A DNA stretch of 64,000 bases, from contig NC_087064.1 of the NCBI RefSeq assembly GCF_963678635.1, forward strand, positions 38,182,706-38,246,705, in the 5' to 3' direction. Made by a program: the position numbers and the translations under genes. The stretch's first letter is position 1. Every line of letters begins with the position of its first letter. This document shows, piece after piece, positions 21,901-32,588 of the stretch. This DNA is from Symsagittifera roscoffensis. Its lineage: Eukaryota > Xenacoelomorpha > Acoela > Convolutidae. The notes beneath the pieces were generated by a model. That model was not told the origin of the DNA. It saw only the letters and a list, made by a program, of their open reading frames with translations, and did no database searches.

Positions 21901-24809
21901 CCGTATCTGCGTATCACGTCCCATGTCCTTTCCAAGAAGTAACTCGGATCCAAGTCACTCCCGCTTTCCGTTCAAGTTCGCTCTGGTATCTCTCCCATTC
22001 CTCTTCAGGCAATGTTCTCAGGAAGGATACCCTCATTGTCTCGTCGACTCTTCTCCTCCTAGGTGAGTCATGGAGCAGTTTCTGCGTACACCTACTCCTG
22101 TAGTCCACTGCCAGGCCTATCGGATCCACTGGGGACAGAATGGCTGGCGCCTCCCACGTAGGGGACATGAAAGACGATGATGTCATCAACAATAGATGTC
22201 CATCGACGTTCCCGTCGTCGTCGTCTTCACTGAATTGATATTCCAGCAAGTCTCTTTCTAACGCATCTAAGTCTAGTCCACTTGACATGTCTCTCTTTCC
22301 CTCCATAGGGTCGTCATCCTGGTCCATCTGATCATCGTCATTAATGTTTAGTCTCGGTCCAGGTCCCGAAGGGCCTTGGCGCATGTCCAAGACCGAGTCT
22401 GGCCGCACCGGTACAGCCAGGTCCCCCGCGTGGTATAACAACTCGTCGTTCTTCTGGAACTTCACCGACTCGTCACCATGTGGCGCTAGCTAGTCGACCG
22501 TCATGTATGTGCTTTCTCTAAGTTCCTTTGGCACCTCCAACATCACCTCTCCTGGCTACTTCAATCGTGACATATCATCGGCTGGTGTGTACATTTTACT
22601 CACACGTCGGAGGAAACGTCGGGCTTTCTCGAGGGTGGCGCTTTAACCTTCTTTCGGCTCCATGCATCAGGGAAACTGAAGTCAAAGGTGGGCATCGCCG
22701 CCACATTCCAAGTAATGAAGCGCGGCTCCATCCCCTCACTCCATTTCCGCATTCTCTTTTTTGCATTACGGGAGGCTCCAATACGGGGGGCAATAACAGG
22801 AGACGTGACTCCCAGCAGCCTCCTCCTTATCGGCGGGTATTGAGGACATTGGCTTGGCAGTGGCCGAGATCCAGTCAGCCATGCATCCCGATTTTCCTTG
22901 ACGTGTGCATACGCCTCCGGCCAAGCTTGGACCCGCATCGCCTCTCCCGTGTCCTTCACCACTGGTCGAAAATTCCAGAGCTTGGGGTTAAACTGGATAT
23001 GAGAAAGGTCTACATTGCCCATACGGCACTTGAAACTGTTGTTAAAGTCCATCAAAATCCATCCTGGCTCTGCTATTCTCCCGAACAATCTATCATCACT
23101 GGCCAGTCCTCTCAGTTCCTTCTATTCCACCCAATTTAACACGGAACGTTCTACCACGGAGACTAAATTGAGTTCCTGTACGCTTTCACTTCTACGTCTG
23201 GAAACGCGTATGACATCACCAGTCCGTACACCATCGTGATGAACTTTCTTAGTCCATGGACCTGAACCAGCGGATCGATCCGCATCATCACAACCAGATC
23301 TGTTAGCAAAGGCACGCCACAATACTGTTTACACTCATTCACTCCCGTTGCAGCCTTGTCCTTTTCTGTGACACTCCTGTTCTGTTGTAGGAGGTACTGG
23401 AGCAAGAGTAACCTCCAATCATTCACTTTCCGATATGAGGCGGTTTCTAACTACGCGTCGAATTCTCGACGCGCTCGCAGCAGCTGTTCGGGGTAACGCA
23501 AAAGCTCGAAGAAATCGCCCAACCGACCATATGTCATCGCGATCAGGGTAAGGAGTCCGTTCAGTCTCAGGTCCGCCAACGCATGGGTGAAGAGCTTCGC
23601 AGGTCCTTTCACAAAGTTCTCATGACTAAACGTCTTATACAGTGCCAATACCAGACCAATTGACAGTTTTCGGATGTCTTTGACGAAGCTCGCGATCAGA
23701 TTCCTGGAGGCCCTGGGATAACATGTGGACAGGAAGAATGGCGTCCATCCCACTCCCATTCCTCCCAGGATGGCGTCAGATCTCTCATATTGTGCTTTCG
23801 TGGCCAAAATATCCGCCTGGAACCTATCTAACGACATCGTGTTCACGTCTTGCATCAACTGCAGCATCATGCCTCCGGCTAGCTCACGTTCGTTGAACAA
23901 GTTTTTCAGGTTTCCGTGTATTTGTTTGATCACAGCTGGAGCATGCTCAAAAGCGTATTCTCCCAAGGCACACACTCTCGGTGATAAATACAATCATGAA
24001 TTGGTATGTGGCTTCGTCCTCAAGGCCAGTGCCATGAGGTTTTCTTCCGCTGATGTAGATTTCTTCTGACCGTCCCCCTGCGCGTTCCTAGCATAATCCA
24101 TTTGTCTGAACCAGATGTCACTCGCCACCTGTTGCACCGACAAGTGATCGGCATCCACTCCTGGTCTCAGTTTCAATAACCTGGCAAAGTTGGACAGTTC
24201 CAACCCCAGGATTTCGTCCAGCACCACATCCTGGATGGCGTTCGAAATGTCCGTCCAAACAGCAGTGAGTTCAGAACGGAGTGGATATTAGTTTTTGGGG
24301 TCAACGATCCTGTTCGGCGCGGGTATGATCACGTTGAATTGTCCTTCCGCTATTGTTGTAATCATGGTGTACACAAATTGCAAGGGCTCTGGCAATATGG
24401 CATATCCAGGTGATAACACAAAAATGATCTTCACCACGTTCCTAGTGAAGTGTCGCTGCACTGATGTTTGCACCTCGGTCATGGCCGAAAGTAACGCCAT
24501 GATTGCCTCTCCCATGATCTCATTACTGGGAATCGGTCCTTCCGTCAAACGGGACAACAATCCTCTGCTCTGCAGGTGGTCATTCGAGCCGGCAGTTACT
24601 ATCACCTGTGGGTCCATGCTGAAGGTCCTCTGCACGCTTATCGTAATGCCCACTGATTGTCCCCAGTGCTATTTAGGCGCTGTCAAGAAAATCACGTCGG
24701 GCCAAAAGAGAGAAAAAGGCGTATAGAAATAATCCGAACTGGCCACTATGAGGTATTTGGCGGCCTTGATGTCTAGGGGATCATAGGCATCAAACAGACT
24801 GTCACCCAT
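19000..24809 (-). pseudogene. Giant unassigned ORF of GC-rich retroelement, broken
   Basis: Starts at ATG 24809 (MGDSLFDAYDPLDIKAAKYL) and can be followed in a GC-rich reading frame with about fifteen stops or shifts to near 19000, roughly 1,900 codons. Segments are long and mostly helical: 24653-24288, 24227-23451, 23426-23163, 23088-22600, 22465-21914, 21924-21026, 20674-20150, 20041-19808 and 19697-19350. There are acidic runs (for example DDDQMDQDDDPMEG near 22330) and basic ones. I see no zinc knuckle, protease, polymerase or membrane signature. It follows the SGNH ORF by 85 bases, so it is probably the next gene of the same element. A structural or gag-like polyprotein would fit the place, but that is a guess. 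Confidence 0.5.
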
Positions 24810-24893
24810 TGCTGTCTTCAGTCCCTCCTACTTCTTATCGTCCCCCTCCACCGAGGTTGCTCGGGGATAGTCTCTCGAATACTCACCGGGCGC

Positions 24894-26610
24894 CTAGCCG
24901 GTTGGTTTGGAGAACTGCCGATACATTTTGTGATGCTTATTATTGGGTTTATTCTCTGTTAGAATCTTGCTCTTCCGGGGAGGCGGCGTCAATTCGCTGG
25001 CTCTCCGACGGACGTCTGTAAGAGATCGGGTGTTCAAGGGTCCAAAGGTTTTGTCCTGAGGTAATTCCTCTAGGTCCACAATCCTGAGAGTGGTTGCGGA
25101 GCTAAGCTGCTCCTGCTCCGCTAATAGCCAGTCCACGCCCGATATCCGATATAATCCCGACACTGTGGGACCCTCTCCACCCATCATCTTCCTTGCATCC
25201 GCTGGACATGCTAACGTGTTCATGTTCAAGTTCGCCAACATGTCAGTTTTATATTGCCCCCAACCTCTGGGATATGGACGGTTCCAGAGCAGCACACTGT
25301 TTGGCTCAATTTCCTCCGACGGCGTGGCATTCGTCGATGGGCTTCCTGCAGAAGCAGGAGCCGTCGCAGGCGGGTTACTCGTTCTCGCTACGGTTTGAGA
25401 GCTAGTCTGACTCTGATCAATTGGCCTCCCAAGTCGGCTCTCTATCGGTTGACTTCTAGGGGGATGAGCAATCCCCAATCTTTCTCTTACGTCTGAGCTT
25501 GGAGCAACGCGAGCAGTTGCCCACGTTTCCATTGCTAGGGGCCCGAGACGACTGGCGTGTGGTTCCGGCACGTTGCCCTTCACTCTGCCTCCTCTAATCG
25601 AACTGGTCCGAGCCAGAGAGTCGGTTGTCCACAATTGTTGCTCCATTTCCTCAATTTTCGTCTGAAACATGACGTTTATCCAACGCCTTTCTTGTGCTAT
25701 ACTGAAATGTATCCCATCCCTGGTGAGTGCGAATGGTCAATCATCCGCAGTCTGTTTTCGAGATCCATGAATCGCAGCTCGCTAGGATTGCTCCTCACCA
25801 GATTGCGGGTCATGTAATTCCATCGGGCCACATTACAATTCATAAAATCCGCCAATGGCGTACCCACCTCCGGATTTTGCGGGATTGTGCACAACACCAC
25901 GAGTCTAGTCCGGTACTTTTCTTTCAGTTCATTCAAAAGGCAGACCAGCAGCGCTCCCATTTGCCCTCTGGGGTAACAAGGGCTCTTGAAACATCATTAG
26001 TACCAAGCGTTATCACCACGCCCTGGAACTCCATCATTTTAAGAACTTGAGCCACGGAGGCCCCTCCAAAAGATAGAACAACCAAATGTCGACTCCCTGG
26101 GGGAATTGCTTGATTGCGTATGGCAGAGTTATAACTCATACCGTTCAGGCAGGCTCGAGGATGCTTCGCGGCTACTTGCAGGAATATGTTGCGGACCGTC
26201 AAGTTCTTTCTGACGTCCACTACGCGAGATCTCAAAGCAGTATCACCACGTGTGGGTCCCATTGGCGCTATGGCTCGTGACGTTCGTCCCGAGTTACACA
26301 AGGAGCGATCAGGGCGTTGGGGAGGGACGAACCTAACCGGCGTCCGGTCACTGGTCCTGTTGATCTCGTCCATCGTCGCTCTGGCTACCTGATTGAATGA
26401 CTCCTGAAACTGAGGAGCCAAATAGGTGTCTGAAGGATCCGGTATCGTGTTCCTAGAGCTCAAGGTAGATTGTGGTATCTGCTGAGGAGCCCCGGGCTCC
26501 CTCGGGTTGCACAGCTCCTGTGCCTTCGTCCTGGGAAGCGTATCCCTGGATCCTTCCGAGGAGTTCATTGTTGCCAGAACCGCCGGTGATCCTTGGATAA
26601 ACCTTGCCAT
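24894..26610 (-). pseudogene. SGNH/GDSL-hydrolase-like ORF of GC-rich retroelement, copy 2
   Basis: About 570 codons in three pieces (26610-25933, 25960-25697, 25670-24894). From ATG 26610 a Pro/Ser-rich stretch leads to a conserved block RSRVVDVRKNL. The hydrolase region then shows GGAS (26051-26077), LGTNDVSRA (block III, 25991-26017), the strand LVVLCTIPQNPEVG and LTRDGIHFS (catalytic Asp-x-x-His, 25701-25730, in a shifted frame). The block-I GDS present in copy 1 is missing because about 20 codons are lost before GGAS. A C-terminal unit (NLNMNTLACPADARKMMGG, SGLYRISGVDWLLAEQ) and a Lys-rich tail follow. SGNH hydrolases deacylate esters or lipids. ORF1 lies 74 bases upstream. Confidence 0.65.
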
Positions 26611-26683
26611 ATATAATTCTCTTACACGTGTTTTATCTCTTCTTTTTTTAGGTTAATTGCATTTCATCGTATTTCTTCTTCCA

Positions 26684-27253
26684 TTACCCTCTTTCTCGAG
26701 CTATTGCCTTGTACTCCATCAACTTGGCATGCAGCTCCTTTCGAACCTTCTCGTTCTTTTCCAAAGTATCATTAGTCTCCGATGTCTGAATCTGCATCAC
26801 ACTCACCTTTACTCGCTTCAGTGGAGGAGCAGCCGTTGGAGAATCTGCTGAGTGTGAAGGGCCTGGCCCATGACGTGATCGTTTTGCTCCGACAAGAGGC
26901 TGTACTGGTCGAACAGGTAAGGGCATCTCACCTAACCGGTGATCCCTCTGCTCGCCTAGTCCCGGCTCACGAACCAAGTCGTGGCCAGAAATTTCTCCTC
27001 GCCGCCATCTCATCAGTCGGTTTCGGCCTCTCTCGTTGGTCCCGGAGTCGCCGTAGGCCAACATTAGGACTACTTCCGTTGGACGATCCCCACGACCCTC
27101 TCGTCCTAACGCGTTGAGGAGTGCGACGGTGAACATCGGCAGCCCCGGGTCCTCTTGCGCAAAGTTGCAGTCAAGCAATCGCTGGTATATCTCGTCCAGT
27201 GTCGTTTCTAGACTCGCTGAGAAGAAATCCGTCAAATCATTTGTGCCACTCAT
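26684..27253 (-). CDS. ORF1 of GC-rich retroelement, copy 2 (unassigned)
   Basis: Uninterrupted 189-codon frame from ATG 27253 to 26684. N-terminal half: MSGTNDLTDFFSASLETTLD, acidic and helical. The middle is Arg-rich (NERGRNRLMRWRRGE), followed by a Pro/Ser linker with a basic KRVKVSV patch (possible nuclear signal), and the C-terminal 40 residues form a charged coiled-coil-like helix (NDTLEKNEKVRKELHAKLME). A homologous but broken copy starts at 382. The first position and the coiled coil suggest a structural RNA-binding protein; that is inference. No known gag motif seen. Confidence 0.55.
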   Translation of the reverse strand: MSGTNDLTDFFSASLETTLDEIYQRLLDCNFAQEDPGLPMFTVALLNALGREGRGDRPTEVVLMLAYGDSGTNERGRNRLMRWRRGEISGHDLVREPGLGEQRDHRLGEMPLPVRPVQPLVGAKRSRHGPGPSHSADSPTAAPPLKRVKVSVMQIQTSETNDTLEKNEKVRKELHAKLMEYKAIARERG

Positions 27254-27671
27254 CTTTCTTCGTGTATGTCTTGTCGTAGTCTTCCGATTGTTTAAAGTCA
27301 ATAAAGAAAGTGGGATCAACCAAGATCTAAAAAACAAGTCACGACTTAGAACAATCATTCCAAGTTGTTCTTTTTCTGAGATAAAAAAAATTCACATCTT
27401 TTGAAAACAATCCATTGAAACTCTCTTTTGTTCTTGATTTAAAAGCTAGCACCCAGGTGCTAGCTTTTCAAGATATCACAACTGAGCGCTGTCACCTTTC
27501 GCACCTGGAGTGTTCCAGGCTCCCATGACTTGAACATCACATAAAATATAACCTAACAATAACGTCACATACAACTATCACACATCAACAGTATCACATA
27601 ACAACCTTATCCCTAATAGTCAATCTAAAACCTGGTCCTATTGCCTAAAAGGCAAAACTAACAAGGACTAC
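27254..27671 (-). promoter_or_regulatory. Non-coding block between pol and ORF1, with a perfect hairpin
   Basis: Conserved with 1-381 on the other strand, so it is part of the mobile element, perhaps its LTR or 5' leader. It contains a perfect 13-bp inverted repeat AAAAGCTAGCACC / GGTGCTAGCTTTT with a 2-base loop at 27441-27468. This hairpin is not present at the corresponding place in copy 1. It separates the pol end (27672) from ORF1 (27253) on the same strand. Confidence 0.5.
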
Positions 27672-28160
27672 TTAACAACTAATGTGGCTCTGGCATATGC
27701 TCATGTAATATTTTTTCTGTAAATAGACCTCTCTTGCCATTTCTGAAAATTTTTCAAGTAAGAGTGCGTACAGCTCTCTCTGATGCATTTTTTCCCTAAT
27801 GGGATCATAAACTGGTAAAGAGAGAGAAAGGCCACTCCTCTCTCAACCAGAAAATCCCTGAGTCTAGTTAAGGCCAGCACTAATTTTTCTGGATTCACGT
27901 GTTGTCTATCAGTGGCCTTTGTTCTCAGGAAGCACAAATAATTCCCTGGTATCTGTGATGCAACAGGGGGCAGCGCCATCATTCCTTCTACATCAGGCCT
28001 CTGTTTCCATAAAAACTCGATTTTATTGTAGTCTCTTTTAAAGTCGGCCGCTAGTGCTGTCTTAGAGCTCACATCCGCAGTTATCGCTAAAACCCACGTA
28101 CGTTCCGTGAGTATGAAATCGCTGTCCCTGACGACGACATTGTTTGAATAGTGGTTTGGT
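27672..28160 (-). pseudogene. Macro-domain-like 3' end of pol
   Basis: Following the continuous frame (with one shift near 27790), about 150 codons read DSDFILTERTWVLAITADVS then KTALAADFKRDYNKIEFL, a hinge with PDVEGMMALPP, a strand GNYLCFLRTKATDRQ, the helix PEKLVLALTRLRDFLVERGV, SLSLPVYDP and a final helix RELYALLLEKF. This order matches the macro-fold family (S-x-D..L-A-x-x-F; strand; K; P-helix; strand-P-loop). The glycine-rich ligand loops are degenerate: PVYDP stands where the family has P-x-I-G-C-G. It may have lost ADP-ribose binding. Ends at TAA 27672. Confidence 0.45.
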
Positions 28161-29003
28161 AGATCAAAATAAGATTCAAAAACTTGTCCGAATGGTGTTT
28201 TTTAGCACTTTTGCCCTCGGTTTCCAGCTCTCCGGTTTTCCTCGCCGATTTTAATTTTTCAATCATCAGATTTTTGGTGGGGGTGAGTCCTACCCCCACT
28301 CCTCGGACAAAAATATCCATTGACGTAACCGTCGATTTCCCAAAATCGAGCAGATCGAGATTCGATTCCGGAACGCGTAAAGGACCATCTGGAGCGAGCC
28401 AGTTGGACTGAGTATTGTCGTGACTGATGTATTTGATGCTGTTTTGGTCGACCCCTTGAACCGTCAAGATAATCTATTTCGGGTCTGCTGGCAGATCATG
28501 GACCCATGCGAGTACTCGCAGATCTGTCAATTCTTGATCATGCATCTGATCGGTCTCTGGTTCGAACTCCACTTCCGGTTCAGAGCAGTCGTTGATCCAA
28601 TCATATTCTGTTTCGTTGACTTGGTCGATGTCTTGTGGCACCACCACTTCGTCCAGTCCCACTACTGAGTCCGTCATGTCGCTCAAAACTATCCTGTCTA
28701 TGACAAAATCCTGGCCATACAGGTTGTGTTTCTTCTTGCTTTTCCCTCTTTTGCTCTGGCGTGTTTCCTTGGTGAAGGGAAATTCAGGCTGTACTCTTTT
28801 ATCAACTTCATTTTGTTCTGGGCAGTCCCAGTCCTCTTCGGCTTATGGAAGATTTTCGTCGTCCACCTCCACTCGCTCGGAAACTCCAGGTCCAGTGGCA
28901 GATCGCAATTATCTACCACCTCATTACCGTCGTTTTTGTCGCGCGTGCCTCTTTCATTCACCTCGCAGGCAGGATCCAGTATCAAATAGTCTTCCTCATG
29001 CAT
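28087..29003 (-). pseudogene. C-terminal extension of integrase, acidic, broken
   Basis: Coding pattern between integrase and the macro-like domain. First comes a segment with DNCDLPLDLEFPSEWRW and a basic KKIK-type end, then an acidic segment (DEVVVPQDIDQVNETEYDWI, PEVEFEPETDQMHDQELTDL), then NWLAPDGPLRVPESNLDLLD leading into the macro-like part. Several frames are used. I recognise no domain; it may be a spacer protein. Confidence 0.4.
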
Positions 29004-29239
29004 GTCAGCTGGGATACACCAGTCTTCTGATGAGGCATTGTGTGGCTTGATGTTTGGTGTACTTCAGTTATTTGGTGTACTTCAGTTATTTGGAATGGAC
29101 CACCCCATTTTTCATTAACTTTTTGGTTCCCTTTGGTGGAACTACTTCCTGGAACACCCAGACATAATCCCCGACCGAGGAAGTTTTTGTATCCGCAGTA
29201 TTTTTATCGAATATCTTTTTTTGTCTGATTTACTCCTGT

Positions 29240-30346
29240 TGCGTGATCCTCCTGCATTATTCACTGAGGTCCTGCTGGCTTCTGATCACATCACGCACCT
29301 ACGATTGCGGTGATGTTTTCTTTCCATCGTACTCAGGGTAGAAAAATGTTAATAGAAGAGCTTTTTCGTGGACAGTTAGCATCATATGCGGAATTATTCC
29401 CGTGCAGGAATGTTTTGTGCTGTTATAAGCGCCCATCACTTGCGGCAAGTGTCTATCCCAGTCATCCATGTATCGTGAGCAATAAACTCCCAACATAGAA
29501 ACCAACGCGCGATTTTGCCTTTCAACTAGGCCATTTGTTTGTGGGTGATACGTGGTCGAGTGGGCCTGTGCCACCTGCGACCTCTTCATTATCTCCTTCT
29601 TGAGTTCGCCCACGAATGCTTTGCCATTGTGCTATTGGAATGTGATTGGGCAACCGTGTCTGGCTATCCACACCTTTATCAGATGATCGCATGTTTCTTC
29701 CGCCGATGCTGTCATGCAGGGTGCTGCCTCTGCGTACTTCGTGAAGTGATCAATCATTACCAGCACTTGATTCGGTCTGATACAACTGCGGTAATACTAT
29801 CGAATTTTATTTGTAAAGGACTTTGTCCTCTTCCTTGCGTTTTCCCGCCACGATCCCGTCTGTGTTCAAGTACAACAAATGCTTTCTCTCCAGATAAATT
29901 TGCTTCAAGATCTTATAGCTGTCTTCCTATAGATCTCCTTTGCCAGGTGCTCCGTTCTATATCCATTTCTTTAGATTGCTCGTCATTCAATCGTTTCGTT
30001 AAGCCCTTAAGAGATCCGACAGCCGGTTCCTGGCTTTCAGATACGTCTTTACCACGTTTAATTGTCCGCTTATTGTGTCCGGGTCATGGGCATCATCCAT
30101 CAACTTGACACACCATATCTTCTTCAAAGGTGTTGCTTCCTGCACTGATGGTTCCGGGTTGGTACGGACGACCATAGCATGCGGAAGTAATCTGGCCGGT
30201 CGTTTCGACGCTGCTATCAGCTCAAGCTCATCTGCGGCATTATCCAGTACAGTGCCCTCCTCATCGGAGGTATACCTGTCTCTGTCCGGGTCCTGATGAA
30301 TTTCCCGATCCAACCCGCGCCGTTTCCATTCCACTAACAAGGAATG
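29240..30346 (-). pseudogene. Integrase core of the Ty3/gypsy-like pol, broken
   Basis: Core motifs on the minus strand: VLVMIDHFTKYAEAAP (29770-29725), HGCPITFQ*HNGKAFVGELK (near 29650; a stop, and His in place of the usual catalytic Asp), and STTYHPQTNGLVERQNR (29560-29510, with the catalytic Glu). Then the GAYNSTKHS-type helix follows (near 29430). Upstream an acidic linker (30340-29999) and a damaged zinc-binding region precede the core. At least six stops. Not functional. Confidence 0.72.
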
Positions 30347-30642
30347 AATTGCAATCTCCGAGACATCAGAATTGGAAGTAGTTTCCGACGTATTCTCCTA
30401 GGAGTGAGTCCTGGAGTCATCACTCGAGCCGATGGATTCCACATCATTATTTTCCAACTTGTCTGTTATGTTTCTCAACTCCCCGGACAAAATTCTGTCC
30501 CTTGGTCGGTTTGACATTGTCTCCCCGGACAAGTCGTCCTGTGCGGGCCCGAAAGCGCATGACTCCCTGGACAATGTCTCGTCCCAGATGAGCTGTCCGA
30601 GCACGGCTTGTGCTCTTATTTTGCCTCTGTGAATTGAATTTT

Positions 30643-31482
30643 TCACGTCACGCTGGATTTTGACTCGACCCTGACTTCCTCAGTGGTTTGGACATTGGTT
30701 GCTTCCTTATGTTCCGTGTACGAAGCCCTAAACAAGGCATCCTTCGGCATCGAGTTCGCTAGCTGGTTCACTATCGACCAGCAGTCCCGTACAGCAACCC
30801 GACTCCGGATGGTCACCGGCATTTTCTCTGTTCGTTCTGTGATGGTCAACAGCTGCATGGTCTTCATCCACTCATGATCATGCCGTTTAACCTTTCTGTC
30901 TAGCAGGTCACGGAGTTTCAACATGACATCTGGTGCCACGTTCACCGTTTTGCTTAGTAGGACTATGCTGTTGATACCCAGCCTGGTCAATTCTTGTTGA
31001 ACCAGATTTGATCGAACTAGCAAATCCAATGGAACCGGATCACCTTTCACCAACAATTTTATCTCAGCAGCCGTCTCCACTGGAAGTTCGAGATGTCCTG
31101 GTATAGGGTGCCCTGTTTTGTCAAGCCACCTGGTGAGTGGCAGTTTGTCGTACGTCTCCTTGTCCAGGAATGAAAATCCAACTTTGATTTCAGCTTGATT
31201 GGACTGCTTCTCCTGTGATCGCTCATAAAATTTCGTCTTTTTGCTGAGGCTATCGGCTTTCTGGTGCCTGTCACGGGTTCGATTCTCTATGATCATGTGG
31301 TATCCGTCCAGGCGCACGATCCAACGACCAATATAGCTTTGGTCCATTGAATAGGTTTTCAGCCAGACAAGAGCACGATTGTCCACTCGCAACTTGAAGA
31401 GAGCACTTCCTAAGTAGGCTCTGTATTTTTCTACGAAAATGATCACCGCAAACATCTCCGCTTTTGGTACACCGTACTTCAT
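30643..31482 (-). pseudogene. RNase H C-terminal part and long linker
   Basis: An uninterrupted 279-codon frame. It begins in RNase H (KAEMFAVIIFVEKYRAYLGS with its Glu, RVDNRALVWLK with Asp, HQKADSLS with the last Asp). The N-terminal RNase H motif VLDTDASVVAIS lies upstream in another frame near 31600. After RNase H about 190 residues of linker (LELPVETAAEIKLLVKGDPV, VNVAPDVMLKLRDLLDRKVK, then TIRSRVAVRDCWSIV) connect to integrase; the linker is unusually long and has regular helices. Confidence 0.7.
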
Positions 31483-31501
31483 TTCAGTGTCGCTCAGGAC
31501 C

Positions 31502-32509
31502 TTACTTCCATAGGGTATTGGTCAGAGAACGGTGCTCCCGTTCCACTCTTGTTCTTGGTGAAGTATGCCCGATATCGCAACCACTGATGCGTCCGTGTCT
31601 AACACGAACATCCCCCCATTTTCTGACGGAACGCCGAGGACCGGAGCCTCGCTTAATATTATCAAAGGAGACCTGAGCCTCGTCAGTCCAAGAGAATTTT
31701 ATGCCTTTATTTCGCGTCAGCTTCTGCATGGTGTATATCTTGTCAGCATACCCTTTAATAAACTCTGGGTACTAGTTAGCGAATCCGAGTAAGCTCATCA
31801 ATTGCGGGTCAGTCTTCGGTGCTTTCAATGTCAACAATGCTTCATTCGCTTCGGGATCTGGTCTGACCCGTGTTTATCTACAAGGCGGCACAGATACTTA
31901 ATTGAGTCTCTCAAGATTTTGCACTTTGAAGGTTTGCACTTCAGACCCGCTTGTTTCATGCAACTAAATACCTCGTCTAGTCTCCTTAAATGTTCCTCCA
32001 GCGTTGGTGTCGCGATCACCACATCATCAACGAAACACTTTTTGAGGTTGCCACATTTTTAAATACATTCGTGAGTGCCTGAGCGATCAATCGTTCGAAC
32101 GTAGCCGTCGCATTGCATAGTCCAAGCGGCATTCTTTTCCACTGGTACGGCCCCAGCTTGCACGCAAAGCCTGTCTTCTCTCGATCCTGTTTTCTGAGGG
32201 GCACTTGCCAGAACGCAGATCCCAAATCCAGCGTAGTGAAGAATTTAGCATCTCCTAACTTGGAGAGGCGCTCGTTGATGTGGGGAATCGAGTATGCGTC
32301 CTTCATCATTACTACATTTAGGTAGCGGAAATCGCAACAAAACCCAGGTTGCCCCCTTTCTCTTTTGCCATGACCGGGCCGCAAGCCCACGGGGACTTCG
32401 ACGGTTCGATCATGTCATACTCCATTAACATTCCAATTTCTTTTCTGCATGCTTCTGACTTATGTGGGGTCATTTTTCTGGCCCCTTCCCTGTGAGGAGC
32501 CGAGCCCAC
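31502..32509 (-). pseudogene. Reverse transcriptase of Ty3/gypsy-like pol, frameshifted
   Basis: Fingers and palm motifs: EACRKEIGMLMEYDMIEPSK (RT motif 1), CCDFRYLNVVMMKDAYSIPH, TTLDLGSAFWQVPL (catalytic Asp of block A), FERLIAQAL, and the FVDDV catalytic pair at 32023-32034, which lies at a one-base frame change. Downstream are LKCKPSKCKILRDSIKYL and the connection region. Shifts near 32345, 32030 and 31820. The order and motifs are those of Ty3/gypsy elements. Confidence 0.82.
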
Positions 32510-32588
32510 TTCTATTTCGATCTCATGTACTACAAAATTGCAGCAACCTATATCAGCCTTATGCTTCGAAAAAAGTCTGCGTTCTGAA

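Noticed and set aside
19000-24809. Endogenous RNA-virus polyprotein
   Set aside because: No RdRp, helicase or capsid motif seen; neighbouring copies and shared leader tie it to the retroelement instead.
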